NCBI RefSeq assembly: GCF_008327685.1
Contig: NZ_BDDE01000010.1
Location: 992,001 to 1,056,000, forward strand
Direction: 5' to 3'
Source of the DNA: Actinomadura sp. K4S16
GTDB lineage: Bacteria; Actinomycetota; Actinomycetes; Streptosporangiales; Streptosporangiaceae
DNA length: 64,000 bases
Each line of letters opens with the position of its first letter. Within the stretch, counting starts at the first letter, position 1. The translations under genes were made by a program, and so were the position numbers. The notes beneath the pieces were generated by a model. The model was not told the DNA's origin, did no database searches, and saw only the letters and a program-made list of their open reading frames with translations. Below, piece by piece: positions 25,439-34,260 of this stretch.

Positions 25439-26989
25439 TCAGGGGCGGGTCGAGCAGCCCGGCGCGGGCGCGGCCGACGCGGCCGGCCGCCCGATCGACG
25501 GCATGCCCAGCGACACGCCCCTGGCCCCGCCGCCGCCGCCCTGGCGGGCCTCCCACGCGTCGCCCGCGCGCGTGCGGCGGACGCCCAGCGCGGGCTTGTC
25601 GGCGACCAGGTGGTGCGGCGCGGCGTAGGTGACCTCGACGGTGACCATGTCGCCGGGGCGGACCGGCTCCTCCGGCGCGCTGAAGTGGACCAGGCGGTTG
25701 TCGGTCGCCCGGCCCGAGAGCCGGCGCGTCGCCTCGTCCTTGCGGCCCTCACCCTCGGCGACCAGTACCTCCAGGGTGCGGCCGAGCTGCCTGCGGTTCT
25801 CCGCCCAGGAGATCTCCTCCTGCAGCGCGATGAGCCGCTCGTACCGCTCCTGGACGACCTCCTTCGGCAGCTGGCCGTCCATGGTCGCCGCCGGGGTGCC
25901 GGGGCGCTTGGAGTACTGGAACGTGAACGCCGACGCGAACCGGGCCTCCCGCACCACGTGCAGGGTCTCCTCGAAGTCGGCCTCGGTCTCGCCGGGGAAG
26001 CCCACGATGATGTCGGTGGTGATCGCCGCGTCCGGGATCGCGGCCCTGACCTTCTCGATGATTCCGAGGTAGCGCGCCTGCCGGTACGAGCGGCGCATCG
26101 CGCGCAGCACGCCGTCCGACCCGGACTGCAGGGGCATGTGCAGGGACGGCATCACGTTGGGCGTCTCGGCCATCGCGGCGATCACGTCGTCGGTGAAGTC
26201 CTTGGGGTGCGGCGAGGTGAACCGGACCCGCTCCAGGCCCTCGACGCCGCCGCAGGCGCGCAGCAGACCCGCGAACGCCGACTGCCCGTCCCGGGTCATC
26301 GCGCGGACGTCGTCCGGCGCGGCGGACAGGGCGCCGAAGCCCGAGCCGTAGGCGTTGACGTTCTGCCCGAGCAGCGTGATCTCCAGGGCGCCCTCGGCGA
26401 CCAGCGCCTCGACCTCGGCGAGGATCTCCCCCGGCCGGCGGTCGCGCTCCTTGCCGCGCAGGGACGGGACGATGCAGAACGTGCAGGTGTTGTTGCACCC
26501 CACGGAGATCGACACCCAGGCGGCGTAGGGCGACTCGCGGCGCGTCGGCAGCGTCGAGGGGAAGGTCACCAGCGACTCTTCGATCTCGACCTGCGCCTCG
26601 CTCCGCACCCGTGCGCGTTCGAGCAGCGCGGGCAGCGACCCGATGTTGTGCGTGCCGAACACCACGTCCACCCAGGGAGCGCGCTTGACGATGGTGTCGC
26701 GGTCCTTCTGCGCCAGGCAGCCGCCCACGGCGATCTGCATGCCGGGATGGCCGTCCTTGACGGGCCGCAGATGGCCGAGGTTGCCGTAGAGCCGGTTGTC
26801 GGCGTTCTCCCGCACCGCGCAGGTGTTGAAGACCACGACGTCGGGCTCGGCGTCCACCGCGCGGACGTACCCGGCCGACTCCAGCAGGCCCGACAGCCGC
26901 TCGGAGTCGTGGACGTTCATCTGGCACCCGTAGGTACGGATCTCGTACGTACGCGGTGCCGTCTCCATAGGCGCACTCATGACAGTCAT
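25439..26989 (-). CDS. miaB: tRNA-2-methylthio-N6-dimethylallyladenosine synthase
   Basis: A 516-residue radical SAM methylthiotransferase acting on i6A37 of tRNA after MiaA. The N-terminal UPF0004 domain holds [23 protein letters not shown] and GGCLAQKD, whose cysteines bind one 4Fe-4S cluster. The radical [11 protein letters not shown] is near residue 175. A TRAM domain follows, then a 45-residue Gly/Ala/Pro-rich tail that is longer than usual. Three ATGs (26989, 26980, 26968) precede the conserved core; none has a good ribosome-binding site, so the exact start is uncertain. Confidence 0.95.
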   Translation of the reverse strand: MTVMSAPMETAPRTYEIRTYGCQMNVHDSERLSGLLESAGYVRAVDAEPDVVVFNTCAVRENADNRLYGNLGHLRPVKDGHPGMQIAVGGCLAQKDRDTIVKRAPWVDVVFGTHNIGSLPALLERARVRSEAQVEIEESLVTFPSTLPTRRESPYAAWVSISVGCNNTCTFCIVPSLRGKERDRRPGEILAEVEALVAEGALEITLLGQNVNAYGSGFGALSAAPDDVRAMTRDGQSAFAGLLRACGGVEGLERVRFTSPHPKDFTDDVIAAMAETPNVMPSLHMPLQSGSDGVLRAMRRSYRQARYLGIIEKVRAAIPDAAITTDIIVGFPGETEADFEETLHVVREARFASAFTFQYSKRPGTPAATMDGQLPKEVVQERYERLIALQEEISWAENRRQLGRTLEVLVAEGEGRKDEATRRLSGRATDNRLVHFSAPEEPVRPGDMVTVEVTYAAPHHLVADKPALGVRRTRAGDAWEARQGGGGGARGVSLGMPSIGRPAASAAPAPGCSTRP

Positions 26990-27144
26990 CAAGGGTACGG
27001 GCCCGCCGTTACATGGCCGAACGGACGGCGCACCGCGCCGCCAGCTCTGATGATCACTCTCCGCCACGGCCGGACCCCGTCCGACGTGGGTATTCGTGAT
27101 CGTATCGGTACCGCAGGGCAACTCGGGCAGCGCCGGCGATGACG

Positions 27145-27150
27145 TAAAGT
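27145..27150 (+). promoter_or_regulatory. gluA -10 box, leaderless start
   Basis: TAAAGT at 27145-27150 ends 8 bp before the gluA ATG, and no ribosome-binding site lies between. The geometry suggests a leaderless transcript. The -35 region is poor. Confidence 0.45.
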
Positions 27151-27158
27151 CCGAGCCC

Positions 27159-27974
27159 ATGACGGACAGCGAAAGCGGGCCCGAGCTCACCAAGACCGGG
27201 CCGGAGGTCTCCGCCCCGGAGCCGGCCGCCGCAGGTGACCGGCCCCTCGTCGTGGTCGAGCACGTCAACAAGCATTTCGGCGAGCTGCACGTCCTCAAGG
27301 ACATCAACCTCACCGTGGACTCCGGTGAGGTCGTCGTCGTGATCGGCCCTTCCGGCGGCGGGAAGTCGACCCTCTGCCGGTCGATCAACCGGCTGGAGCC
27401 GATCGACGACGGCAAGATCCTCGTGGACGGCAAGGAGCTGCCCAAGGAGGGCAAGGAGCTGGCGAGGCTCCGCGCCGACGTGGGCATGGTGTTCCAGTCG
27501 TTCAACCTGTTCGCCCACAAGACGATCCTCGAGAACGTCATGCTCGGGCCGATCAAGGTCCGCAAGCAGGGCAAGCAGGAGTCGCAGAAGCACGCGATGG
27601 AACTGCTCGACCGGGTCGGCATCGCCAACCAGGCGCACAAGTACCCCGCTCAGCTGTCCGGGGGGCAGCAGCAGCGGGCGGCGATCGCGCGCTCCCTGGC
27701 GATGAAGCCCAAGGTGATGCTCTTCGACGAGCCGACCTCGGCGCTGGACCCGGAGATGGTCAACGAGGTCCTGGACGTCATGACGGGACTGGCCCGCGAG
27801 GGCATGACCATGATCGTGGTCACGCACGAGATGGGTTTCGCGCGGCGGGCCGCCCAGAAGGTCGTGTTCATGGCGGACGGCCAGATCGTCGAGGAGAACA
27901 CCCCCGACGAGTTCTTCACCAACGCGCGGACCGAGCGCGCGAAGGACTTCCTTTCCAAGATCCTCACGCACTGA
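27159..27974 (+). CDS. gluA: Glutamate/polar amino acid ABC transporter ATPase
   Basis: A 271-residue ATPase of a polar amino acid importer. GPSGGGKS (Walker A), LSGGQQQR (signature) and [12 protein letters not shown] (Walker B) are all intact. The first 30 residues are an acidic and Ala/Pro extension before [19 protein letters not shown]. First gene of gluABCD, followed after 38 bp by the binding protein. The name rests on the match of gene order to the gluABCD operon of corynebacteria and streptomycetes. Confidence 0.93.
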   Translation: MTDSESGPELTKTGPEVSAPEPAAAGDRPLVVVEHVNKHFGELHVLKDINLTVDSGEVVVVIGPSGGGKSTLCRSINRLEPIDDGKILVDGKELPKEGKELARLRADVGMVFQSFNLFAHKTILENVMLGPIKVRKQGKQESQKHAMELLDRVGIANQAHKYPAQLSGGQQQRAAIARSLAMKPKVMLFDEPTSALDPEMVNEVLDVMTGLAREGMTMIVVTHEMGFARRAAQKVVFMADGQIVEENTPDEFFTNARTERAKDFLSKILTH

Positions 27975-28012
27975 GCCGCGGGGCTCCGGCAGAGAGCAGA
28001 GGTAGGACGAAA

Positions 28013-28882
28013 ATGCGAGTACGTCGTTTCGGCGCCCTCATCGGGGCGGGGATGGCGCTGTCGCTGGCGCTCAGCGCGTGCGGCAGCGACACCGAGAAGA
28101 CCGAGGCCAAGACGGTCGTCCAGAAGGCCAAGGACGACAAGAAGCTGACCATCGGCATCAAGTTCGACCAGCCGGCCCTCGGCCTGAAGAAGCCCGACGG
28201 CAGCTACGACGGCTTCGACGTCGACGTCGCCAAGTACATCGCGAAGTCGCTCGGCGTCCCCGAGAACGGCATCACGTTCAAGGAGACGACCTCCGCCAAC
28301 CGCGAGTCGTTCCTCGGCGGCGGGCAGGTCGACCTCGTGGTCGCCACCTACTCCATCACCGACGCGCGCAAGTCGCAGGTGACCTTCGGCGGCCCGTACT
28401 ACGTCGCCCACCAGGACACGATGGTCCAGGCGAACAACACCAGCATCAAGAAGGCCACCGACCTCAAGGGCAAGAAGCTCTGCAAGGCGGCCGGCTCCAA
28501 CTCCTTCCGCCGCATCACCGAGGGCCCGCCGGACGGCAAGCTCAACATCAAGGGCGTCACCCTCGTGGACGCCTCCAGCTACTCCGACTGCGTCGCCAAG
28601 CTGAAGTCGGACGCGGTGGACGCGGTCAGCACCGACGACCTGATCCTCGCCGGCTTCGCCAACCAGCAGAAGGGCGCCTTCAAGGTCATCAACGACCCCT
28701 TCACCGACGAGAAGTACGGCGTCGGCCTCAAGAAGGGCGACACCGAGACCTGCGAGGCCGTCAACAAGGCCATCGCCCAGATGTACTCCGACGGCACGGC
28801 CAAGACCCTGCTGGAGAAGCACTTCGCGGGCACCGGGCTCAAGCTCGTCACGACCGCGCCGCAGATGGAAGGCTGCGCCTGA
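28013..28882 (+). CDS. gluB: Glutamate ABC transporter substrate-binding lipoprotein
   Basis: A 289-residue lipoprotein. The signal MRVRRFGALIGAGMALSLAL ends at the lipobox LSAC (Cys23). The SBP_bac_3 domain has KLTIGIKFDQPALGLKKPDG, YDGFDVDVAKYIAKSLGV and the ligand-binding stretch TYSITDARKSQVTFGGPYYV. Two cysteines (ca. 159 and 190) may pair. AGAGGTAGGACG precedes the ATG. A hairpin after the stop may reduce transcription of the permeases relative to this abundant component. Confidence 0.94.
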   Translation: MRVRRFGALIGAGMALSLALSACGSDTEKTEAKTVVQKAKDDKKLTIGIKFDQPALGLKKPDGSYDGFDVDVAKYIAKSLGVPENGITFKETTSANRESFLGGGQVDLVVATYSITDARKSQVTFGGPYYVAHQDTMVQANNTSIKKATDLKGKKLCKAAGSNSFRRITEGPPDGKLNIKGVTLVDASSYSDCVAKLKSDAVDAVSTDDLILAGFANQQKGAFKVINDPFTDEKYGVGLKKGDTETCEAVNKAIAQMYSDGTAKTLLEKHFAGTGLKLVTTAPQMEGCA

Positions 28883-28909
28883 TCCTGGGCTGAACATCGT
28901 CACGCCGGG

Positions 28910-28925
28910 GCCTTCCGGGGAAGGC
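28910..28925 (+). promoter_or_regulatory. Intercistronic hairpin between gluB and gluC
   Basis: GCCTT-CCGGGG-AAGGC forms a short GC-rich hairpin in the 111-bp gap between gluB and gluC, a common arrangement for keeping binding-protein mRNA in excess of permease mRNA. No promoter was seen in the gap. Confidence 0.45.
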
Positions 28926-28993
28926 ATACGCGTCTCCCCCGGGGGGTCCCGGTGATGGCCCGACCCCTTGGACCGCCATGGAACAGCTGAGCA

Positions 28994-29677
28994 ATGTTTG
29001 ACTTCGGCGCGTTTTTCGACAACTTCGACAAGATCCTCGACGGGTTCTACGCGACCGTGCGGCTCGCCGCCCTCTCCGCGGTCCTGTCCCTGCTGATCGG
29101 CACGGTTCTCGCGAGCTTCCGGGTCGCGCCGGTTCCGCTGCTGCGCGTCATCGGCACCACCTACGTCAACGTCGTGCGCAACACGCCGCTGACCCTGGTC
29201 CTGCTGCTGTGCAGCCTCGGGCTCAACGACGTCCTGGCTCTGCAGTTCTCCGACAACCCCCCCACCACGTACTACTGGTGGGCGGTACTCGGCCTGTCCG
29301 GGTACACGGCGGCGTTCGTCTGCGAGTCGCTGCGGGCGGGGATCAACACCGTGCCGCTGGGGCAGGCGGAGGCGGCCCGCTCGATCGGGCTGACCTTCAC
29401 CCAGTCGCTGCGGATCATCATCCTCCCGCAGGCGTTCCGCTCGGTCATCGCGCCGCTGGGAAGCGTCCTCATCGCGATGATCAAGAACACCACCGTGGCC
29501 TCCGCCGCGAGCTACGGCGAGGCCGCCGCGGTCACCAAGGACCTGCTGGACCTGCCCTCGTTCACCAGCGGGGCGCTCCCGCTGTTCATCGGCGTGGCCA
29601 TCGGCTTCATGATCCTCACCCTGCCGACCGGATTCTTCTTCGGCTGGCTGCACAAGCGGATGGCGGTGGCCCGATGA
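28994..29677 (+). CDS. gluC: Glutamate ABC transporter permease
   Basis: A 227-residue permease with about five helices. GFYATVRLAALSAVLSLLIG and the conserved RNTPLTLVLLL begin the HisM-type fold; the coupling loop AARSIGLTFTQSLRIIILPQ carries the EAA-like signature. The stop overlaps the gluD start (ATGA), so C and D are coupled and should form the heterodimeric channel. Confidence 0.94.
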   Translation: MFDFGAFFDNFDKILDGFYATVRLAALSAVLSLLIGTVLASFRVAPVPLLRVIGTTYVNVVRNTPLTLVLLLCSLGLNDVLALQFSDNPPTTYYWWAVLGLSGYTAAFVCESLRAGINTVPLGQAEAARSIGLTFTQSLRIIILPQAFRSVIAPLGSVLIAMIKNTTVASAASYGEAAAVTKDLLDLPSFTSGALPLFIGVAIGFMILTLPTGFFFGWLHKRMAVAR

Positions 29678-30678
29678 GCCAGGAAGCGACCGTCCTGTTC
29701 GACGCCCCCGGGCCCCGGGCGCGCGCGCGGAACAGGGCGGTGACCGTCGTCACGACCGCCGTGCTGCTCGCCCTCTTCGCGGCGCTGATCTGGCGCTTCG
29801 ACGAGCGGGGACAGTTCGAGAGCGAGTTGTGGACCCCGTTCCTCAAGTGGACGGTCTGGGACAAGCTGATCCTGCCCGGCCTGTGGAGCACCCTGAAGGC
29901 CGCGGCGGTGGCGTCCGTCCTCGCGCTCCTGTTCGGCGTGGTGTTCGGCCTCGCCCGGCTGTCGGACCACTGGTGGCTGCGGGTCCCGGCCGGCGTCGTG
30001 GTGGAGTTCTTCAGGGCGATCCCGCTGCTGATCCTGATCTTCCTGGCGTTCTTCGTCCCGAACAAGATCAGCCCGGTCATCGCGGATTCGCAGTTCGGCA
30101 CCCTGCAGCGGGTGCTGGTGGACAACTTCTTCTCGATCTTCGGCGTGGAGATCAACGCGGGGACCATCACGGTGCCGGCGTTCGCCGCCGTCGTGTTCGG
30201 GCTCGTGATGTACAACGGCTCGGTGCTCGCCGAGGTGGTGCGCGCGGGCGTCCAGTCGATCCCGAACGGGCAGTCCGAGGCGGCCTACGCGATCGGCCTG
30301 CGCAAGAACGGCGTCATGCGCCTGGTGCTGCTGCCGCAGGCGGTCACGGTCATGATGCCGGCGATCGTGAGCCAGCTCGTGGTCCTGCTCAAGGACACCG
30401 CACTCGGGTTCATCATCGCCTACTCCGAGCTGCTGTCGGCGGGGTTCCGGCAGGTGCCCGCCAACTACCACAACAACAAGCTCCAGGCCGGCATCGTCGT
30501 CGCGATCATCTACATCGCGCTCAACATGCTGGTGAGCCGGCTCGCCACGTGGCTGGAGGCCCGGGGACGCCGCAGCCGCAAGACGGCGGGCAGGACGATG
30601 GGCGGTGACGTCGGAGCCCCGCCCGCTCCGGGCATGGCCGCGGCCGGCCAGATCGGCGGGGGCGCGGCACGCCTCTGA
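29674..30678 (+). CDS. gluD: Glutamate ABC transporter permease
   Basis: A 334-residue permease, longer than GluC by an N-terminal extension and a 40-residue Gly/Ala/Pro-rich tail. EFFRAIPLLILIFLAFF and EAAYAIGLRKNGVMRLVLLP are the family segments. ATG 29674 overlaps the gluC stop. A very strong hairpin follows the gene. Confidence 0.94.
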   Translation: MSQEATVLFDAPGPRARARNRAVTVVTTAVLLALFAALIWRFDERGQFESELWTPFLKWTVWDKLILPGLWSTLKAAAVASVLALLFGVVFGLARLSDHWWLRVPAGVVVEFFRAIPLLILIFLAFFVPNKISPVIADSQFGTLQRVLVDNFFSIFGVEINAGTITVPAFAAVVFGLVMYNGSVLAEVVRAGVQSIPNGQSEAAYAIGLRKNGVMRLVLLPQAVTVMMPAIVSQLVVLLKDTALGFIIAYSELLSAGFRQVPANYHNNKLQAGIVVAIIYIALNMLVSRLATWLEARGRRSRKTAGRTMGGDVGAPPAPGMAAAGQIGGGAARL

Positions 30679-30700
30679 GTGCCACCGGGCCCCGGTCTGA

Positions 30701-30743
30701 CGCGTGAGGGGTGCCGCCGGAGTCCGGCGGCACCCCTCACGCG
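30701..30743. terminator. 20-bp perfect stem after gluD
   Basis: Two 20-base arms (30701-30720 and 30724-30743) pair without a mismatch around the loop AGT; the left arm starts CGCGTGAGGGG and the right arm ends CCCCTCACGCG. It lies 22 bp behind gluD and about 120 bp before the peptidase gene. No U-tract follows. The likely role is terminator of the glu operon. Confidence 0.75.
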
Positions 30744-30862
30744 TCGAACCCGGCGAACCTTGGTGTTACCGGCGGGTTTTCCGGCGACGGGCTTGTATCT
30801 TTCCGACCTCAAACGGCCCGTCATGGCCCCAACCGATCCCCGTATGCGGGACGATTCCTGTT

Positions 30863-32890
30863 ATGACCGCTCGTGCGACCCTTCCCTACGGCTCATGGCC
30901 TTCACCCATCTCTGCGGCCGATGTCGCCCGCGCCCGGCTGCGCCTCAGCTTTCCCACCGTCTCGGGTGACGATGTGTGGTGGCAGGAGACGCGGCCCGAG
31001 GAAGGCGGCCGGACCACGGTCATCCATCTGAAGGACGGTCATCGCACCGAGTTGCTGCAGGCGCCCTGGGACGCGCGTACCCGCGTCCACGAGTACGGGG
31101 GCCGGTCGTACCTGCCGATCCGTACCGGCGCGGGCTGGTCGATCGTGTTCTCCAACTACGAGGACCAGCGGCTCCACCGGCTCGACGAGGGCGACCCCAA
31201 GCCGTACCCGCTGACGCCCGAACCGGCCGTGCCAGCGGGGCTGCGCTACGCCGACTACGTCCTGTCCCCGGACGGGACGGAGATCTGGTGCGTCTGCGAG
31301 GGGCACATCGCCGAGCCGGCCCCTGAAGGCGCCGAGGGCGCCGAGGGTGCGGAGAGCGCCGACGAACAGCCCGTGACGGGCATCCGGCGCGCCATCGTGG
31401 CCGTCCCGCTGGACGGCAGCGCCGCCGGGGACGCCGGCGCGATCCGCGAGATGGTGTCGGGCGCGCAGTTCTACGCCGGGCCGGCGCCGTCCCCCAGCGG
31501 AGGGCACCTGGCCTGGGTCCAGTGGAACCACCCGCGCATGCCGTGGGACGGCACCGAGGTGCGCGTGGCGGCGATCGAGGACGGTGCTGTGGTCGCCCCG
31601 CGGACCGTCAAGGGCGGCCTCACCGAGTCGGCCCTGGCACCGCTGTGGCGCGACGACGAGTCCCTGTACGTGATCTCCGACTGGCCCGGCTGGTGGAACA
31701 TCTACCAGGTCGGCCTGCACGGCGAGTCCGCGCAGGCGCTCTACCCGGCCGAGGAGGAGTTCGCCGCGCCGCTGTGGCAGCTCGGCGGCATGCCGTACGC
31801 GCTGCTCGGCGACGGGCGCCTCGCCGTCCTGCACGGCGAGGGCGACATGCGGCTCGGCGTCTACGACACCGACACGCTCGACCTGGTGGACCTGGAGGTC
31901 CCCTACGAGCACTGGGCGCCGCAGCTGTCCACGGACGGCACGACGATCGTGGGGATCGCCGGCGGCCCGGACCTGCCGGCCTCGGTCGTGCGGGTCGACA
32001 CGACGACCGGGCGCGTCGAGGGCCTGCGCCGGGAGCGGGCCGAACTGCCCGACGTCGCCTACCTGTCCAGGCCGCGCGCCGAACGCCTGGAGGGGCCGTT
32101 CGGGCGTCCCGTCCACGCCTACGTGTTCCCGCCGACCAACCCCGAGGCCGCCGGTCCGGAGGACGAGCTGCCGCCGTACGTGGTGTTCGTGCACGGCGGC
32201 CCCACCGGGCGGGTGTCCACGGTGCTCGACATGGAGCGCGCGTACTTCACCAGCCGCGGCATCGGCGTCATCGACGTCAACTACGGCGGGTCGGCCGGCT
32301 ACGGCCGCGCCTACCGGGAGCGGCTGCGCCGCCAGTGGGGCGTGGTCGACGTCGAGGACGCCGTCGCCGCCGCCCGGGCCCTCGTGGACGGCGGCATCGC
32401 CGACCCGCAGCGGCTGGCGATCCGCGGCGGCTCCGCCGGGGGCTGGACGACGCTCGCGGCGGTCACGAAGACCGACGTGTTCAAGGCCGCCACGTCCTAC
32501 TTCGGGATCAGCGACCTGCAGCGCTTCGCCGAGAGCACCCACGACTTCGAGTCCCACTACCTGTTCGGCCTCATCGGCCCCCTCCCCGGCTTCGAGCGCG
32601 CCTACGAGGAGCGCTCGCCGATCAACCACGCCGACAAGACCGCCTGCCCCGTGCTGCTCCTGCAAGGGCTGAACGACCCGATCGTCCCGCCGGACCAGTC
32701 GGAGCGGTTCGCGCAGGCGCTGGCCGAGAAGAAGATGCCGTACGCCTACCTCACCTTCGAGGGCGAGTCGCACGGCTTCCGCAAGGCCGACACGGTCATC
32801 CGCTGCCTGGAGGCGGAGCTCGCGTTCTACGGCCAGACCCTCGGGTTCGAGCCGCGCGACGTCGAGCCCATCAACCTGACGGTCGGCTGA
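30863..32890 (+). CDS. Prolyl oligopeptidase family serine peptidase
   Basis: A 675-residue S9-family peptidase, probably of the acylaminoacyl/dipeptidyl type. Residues ~60-430 form the beta-propeller, with a short acidic Glu-Gly-Ala repeat near 155-170. The alpha/beta hydrolase domain holds VVFVHGGPTGR, the nucleophile Ser524 in GGSAGG, Asp605 in LNDP and His637 in ESHGF, a complete triad. No signal peptide is seen, so it is cytoplasmic. ATG 30863 is the only good start although its ribosome-binding site is weak. The stop lies 4 bp from that of the convergent GDPD gene. Confidence 0.93.
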   Translation: MTARATLPYGSWPSPISAADVARARLRLSFPTVSGDDVWWQETRPEEGGRTTVIHLKDGHRTELLQAPWDARTRVHEYGGRSYLPIRTGAGWSIVFSNYEDQRLHRLDEGDPKPYPLTPEPAVPAGLRYADYVLSPDGTEIWCVCEGHIAEPAPEGAEGAEGAESADEQPVTGIRRAIVAVPLDGSAAGDAGAIREMVSGAQFYAGPAPSPSGGHLAWVQWNHPRMPWDGTEVRVAAIEDGAVVAPRTVKGGLTESALAPLWRDDESLYVISDWPGWWNIYQVGLHGESAQALYPAEEEFAAPLWQLGGMPYALLGDGRLAVLHGEGDMRLGVYDTDTLDLVDLEVPYEHWAPQLSTDGTTIVGIAGGPDLPASVVRVDTTTGRVEGLRRERAELPDVAYLSRPRAERLEGPFGRPVHAYVFPPTNPEAAGPEDELPPYVVFVHGGPTGRVSTVLDMERAYFTSRGIGVIDVNYGGSAGYGRAYRERLRRQWGVVDVEDAVAAARALVDGGIADPQRLAIRGGSAGGWTTLAAVTKTDVFKAATSYFGISDLQRFAESTHDFESHYLFGLIGPLPGFERAYEERSPINHADKTACPVLLLQGLNDPIVPPDQSERFAQALAEKKMPYAYLTFEGESHGFRKADTVIRCLEAELAFYGQTLGFEPRDVEPINLTVG

Positions 32891-32894
32891 CCGC

Positions 32895-34127
32895 TCAGGG
32901 CAGGACGTAGGAGGAGATGTCGAGCAGCTTGTGGTCGGCCCCGAAGAACGACACCGTGTCGCCTGAAGTGTTGTTCAGGAAGCCGGCCGTCAGGCCGTTG
33001 TAGTAGGCGTCGGGGCGGTTCGTGCCCGGTCCGACGTGGACGCGCAGCAGGCTGCCCGGCGGGATCACGTAGCCAGGGCCGATCTTCATCAGGTTGCTCG
33101 CCTGGTCGCGCAGGTAGCCGCCGCCGACGTCGATCGGCCTCGACGTCGTGTTCCGCAGCACCACGTGCTCGCTCTTCTCCGGCTGCACGTCGTCGCCGCT
33201 CGGGTCGGGGAGGACACTGTCGATCACGACGCCGCTCGCCTCGGGGAACGGCTTCCGGCCGTCCAGGATCCGCCGCGTCGTCGCCGGGAAGTTCGTCGCG
33301 AGCCAGTCGTAGCCCTGGTTCGCCCCCATGGAGACCTCGGCCTGGCTGTCCACCGGGTCGCTGAACACCTTCAGCCCCTTGGCGTGCGCGCGCTTGACGT
33401 CGTCCGCACTGGTCACCCGGGGGTGGGCGTACACGCTGACCGTCCAGCCCGCCAGCGCGGCGAGCTCGTCGTCGGCGAGCATCCTCCCGCCGGTCAGGTA
33501 CGAGAGCGGCACCTTGGGCGCGGACTCGTGGAACTCCTTGAGCGCCGCCTGGTCGCGCGAATGGACCTGCACCCGGTAGGCCCCCGAGGGGAGCGTCCCG
33601 CCGTCGGTGACGCGCGCCGCGTTCAACTCCTGGGCGAGCAGCGTCGCGATGCCCGGGCTGTTGGCCGGGGACTTCAGCTCCAGGCTCAGCCCGGTCCGCC
33701 GGTCCCTGACGGCGAGGAGCTCCTTCAGGGTCGGCACCCGCTGGCCCGCGTACCGCGCGTCGAACCAGGACCCGGCGTCCAGCCTCTTGATCTCGGCCAG
33801 CGTGAACTGACCCACCCGCCACGGCGCCCGGTCGGGGAAGACCTGCTCCACGTCGGTGGTCCGGGCGAGCGTGTCGTCGTGCAGGAGCACGATCTGCTTG
33901 TCGGACGTGAGCTGCACGTCGCCTTCGAGCACGTCCGCCTTGTCGCGCAGCGCGTTGCGGTAGGACGCGAGCGTCTCCTCGGGGGCCTGCCCCGGCGACC
34001 CGCGGTGCCCGAGCACCACCACGTGCGTCCGCTTGCCCGTGGTCTCCGGCGCGGCCTGTGCGCTGCCCGCGAGGGCGACGGCGGCGGCCAGCACGGCCCC
34101 GCCCCCGATCATGGCGATCCTGTTCAA
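32895..34127 (-). CDS. Secreted glycerophosphodiester phosphodiesterase with lamin-tail domain
   Basis: A 410-residue exported enzyme that would hydrolyse glycerophosphodiesters to glycerol-3-phosphate and an alcohol. The signal peptide IGGGAVLAAAVALAGSAQA is cleaved before APETT. The GDPD domain (~35-285) has VVLGHRGSPGQAPEETLASY, EGDVQLTSDK, VLLHDDTLARTTD and LSLELKSP, giving the catalytic His pair and metal acidic residues. Residues ~300-410 are a lamin-tail-like beta domain (VVIDSVLPDPSGDD and EHVVLRNTTSRPIDVGG), which may bind surfaces or polymers. TTG 34127 is chosen because GGGAGGA precedes it; the frame runs on 30 codons upstream without a ribosome-binding site. Confidence 0.9.
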   Translation of the reverse strand: MNRIAMIGGGAVLAAAVALAGSAQAAPETTGKRTHVVVLGHRGSPGQAPEETLASYRNALRDKADVLEGDVQLTSDKQIVLLHDDTLARTTDVEQVFPDRAPWRVGQFTLAEIKRLDAGSWFDARYAGQRVPTLKELLAVRDRRTGLSLELKSPANSPGIATLLAQELNAARVTDGGTLPSGAYRVQVHSRDQAALKEFHESAPKVPLSYLTGGRMLADDELAALAGWTVSVYAHPRVTSADDVKRAHAKGLKVFSDPVDSQAEVSMGANQGYDWLATNFPATTRRILDGRKPFPEASGVVIDSVLPDPSGDDVQPEKSEHVVLRNTTSRPIDVGGGYLRDQASNLMKIGPGYVIPPGSLLRVHVGPGTNRPDAYYNGLTAGFLNNTSGDTVSFFGADHKLLDISSYVLP

Positions 34128-34218
34128 GAGATCCTCCCGCCTGGAAATGACTTGATCATCACCGCGGAAGTTGGCGAACACCAGACCAGCCACCGAATTC
34201 CACCGAAACAGCTCCACC

Positions 34219-34238
34219 GACCCCTAAATCAGGGGGTC
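34219..34238 (-). terminator. Hairpin behind rny, with tandem GGGTCAGCG repeats
   Basis: GACCCC (34219-34224) and GGGGTC (34233-34238) form a stem 23 bp behind the rny stop, a probable terminator. Between it and rny, at 34238-34265, short units of GGGTCAGCG and GGGTCAGGG are repeated in tandem. Confidence 0.5.
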
Positions 34239-34260
34239 GGGGGGTCAGCGGGTCAGGGGG

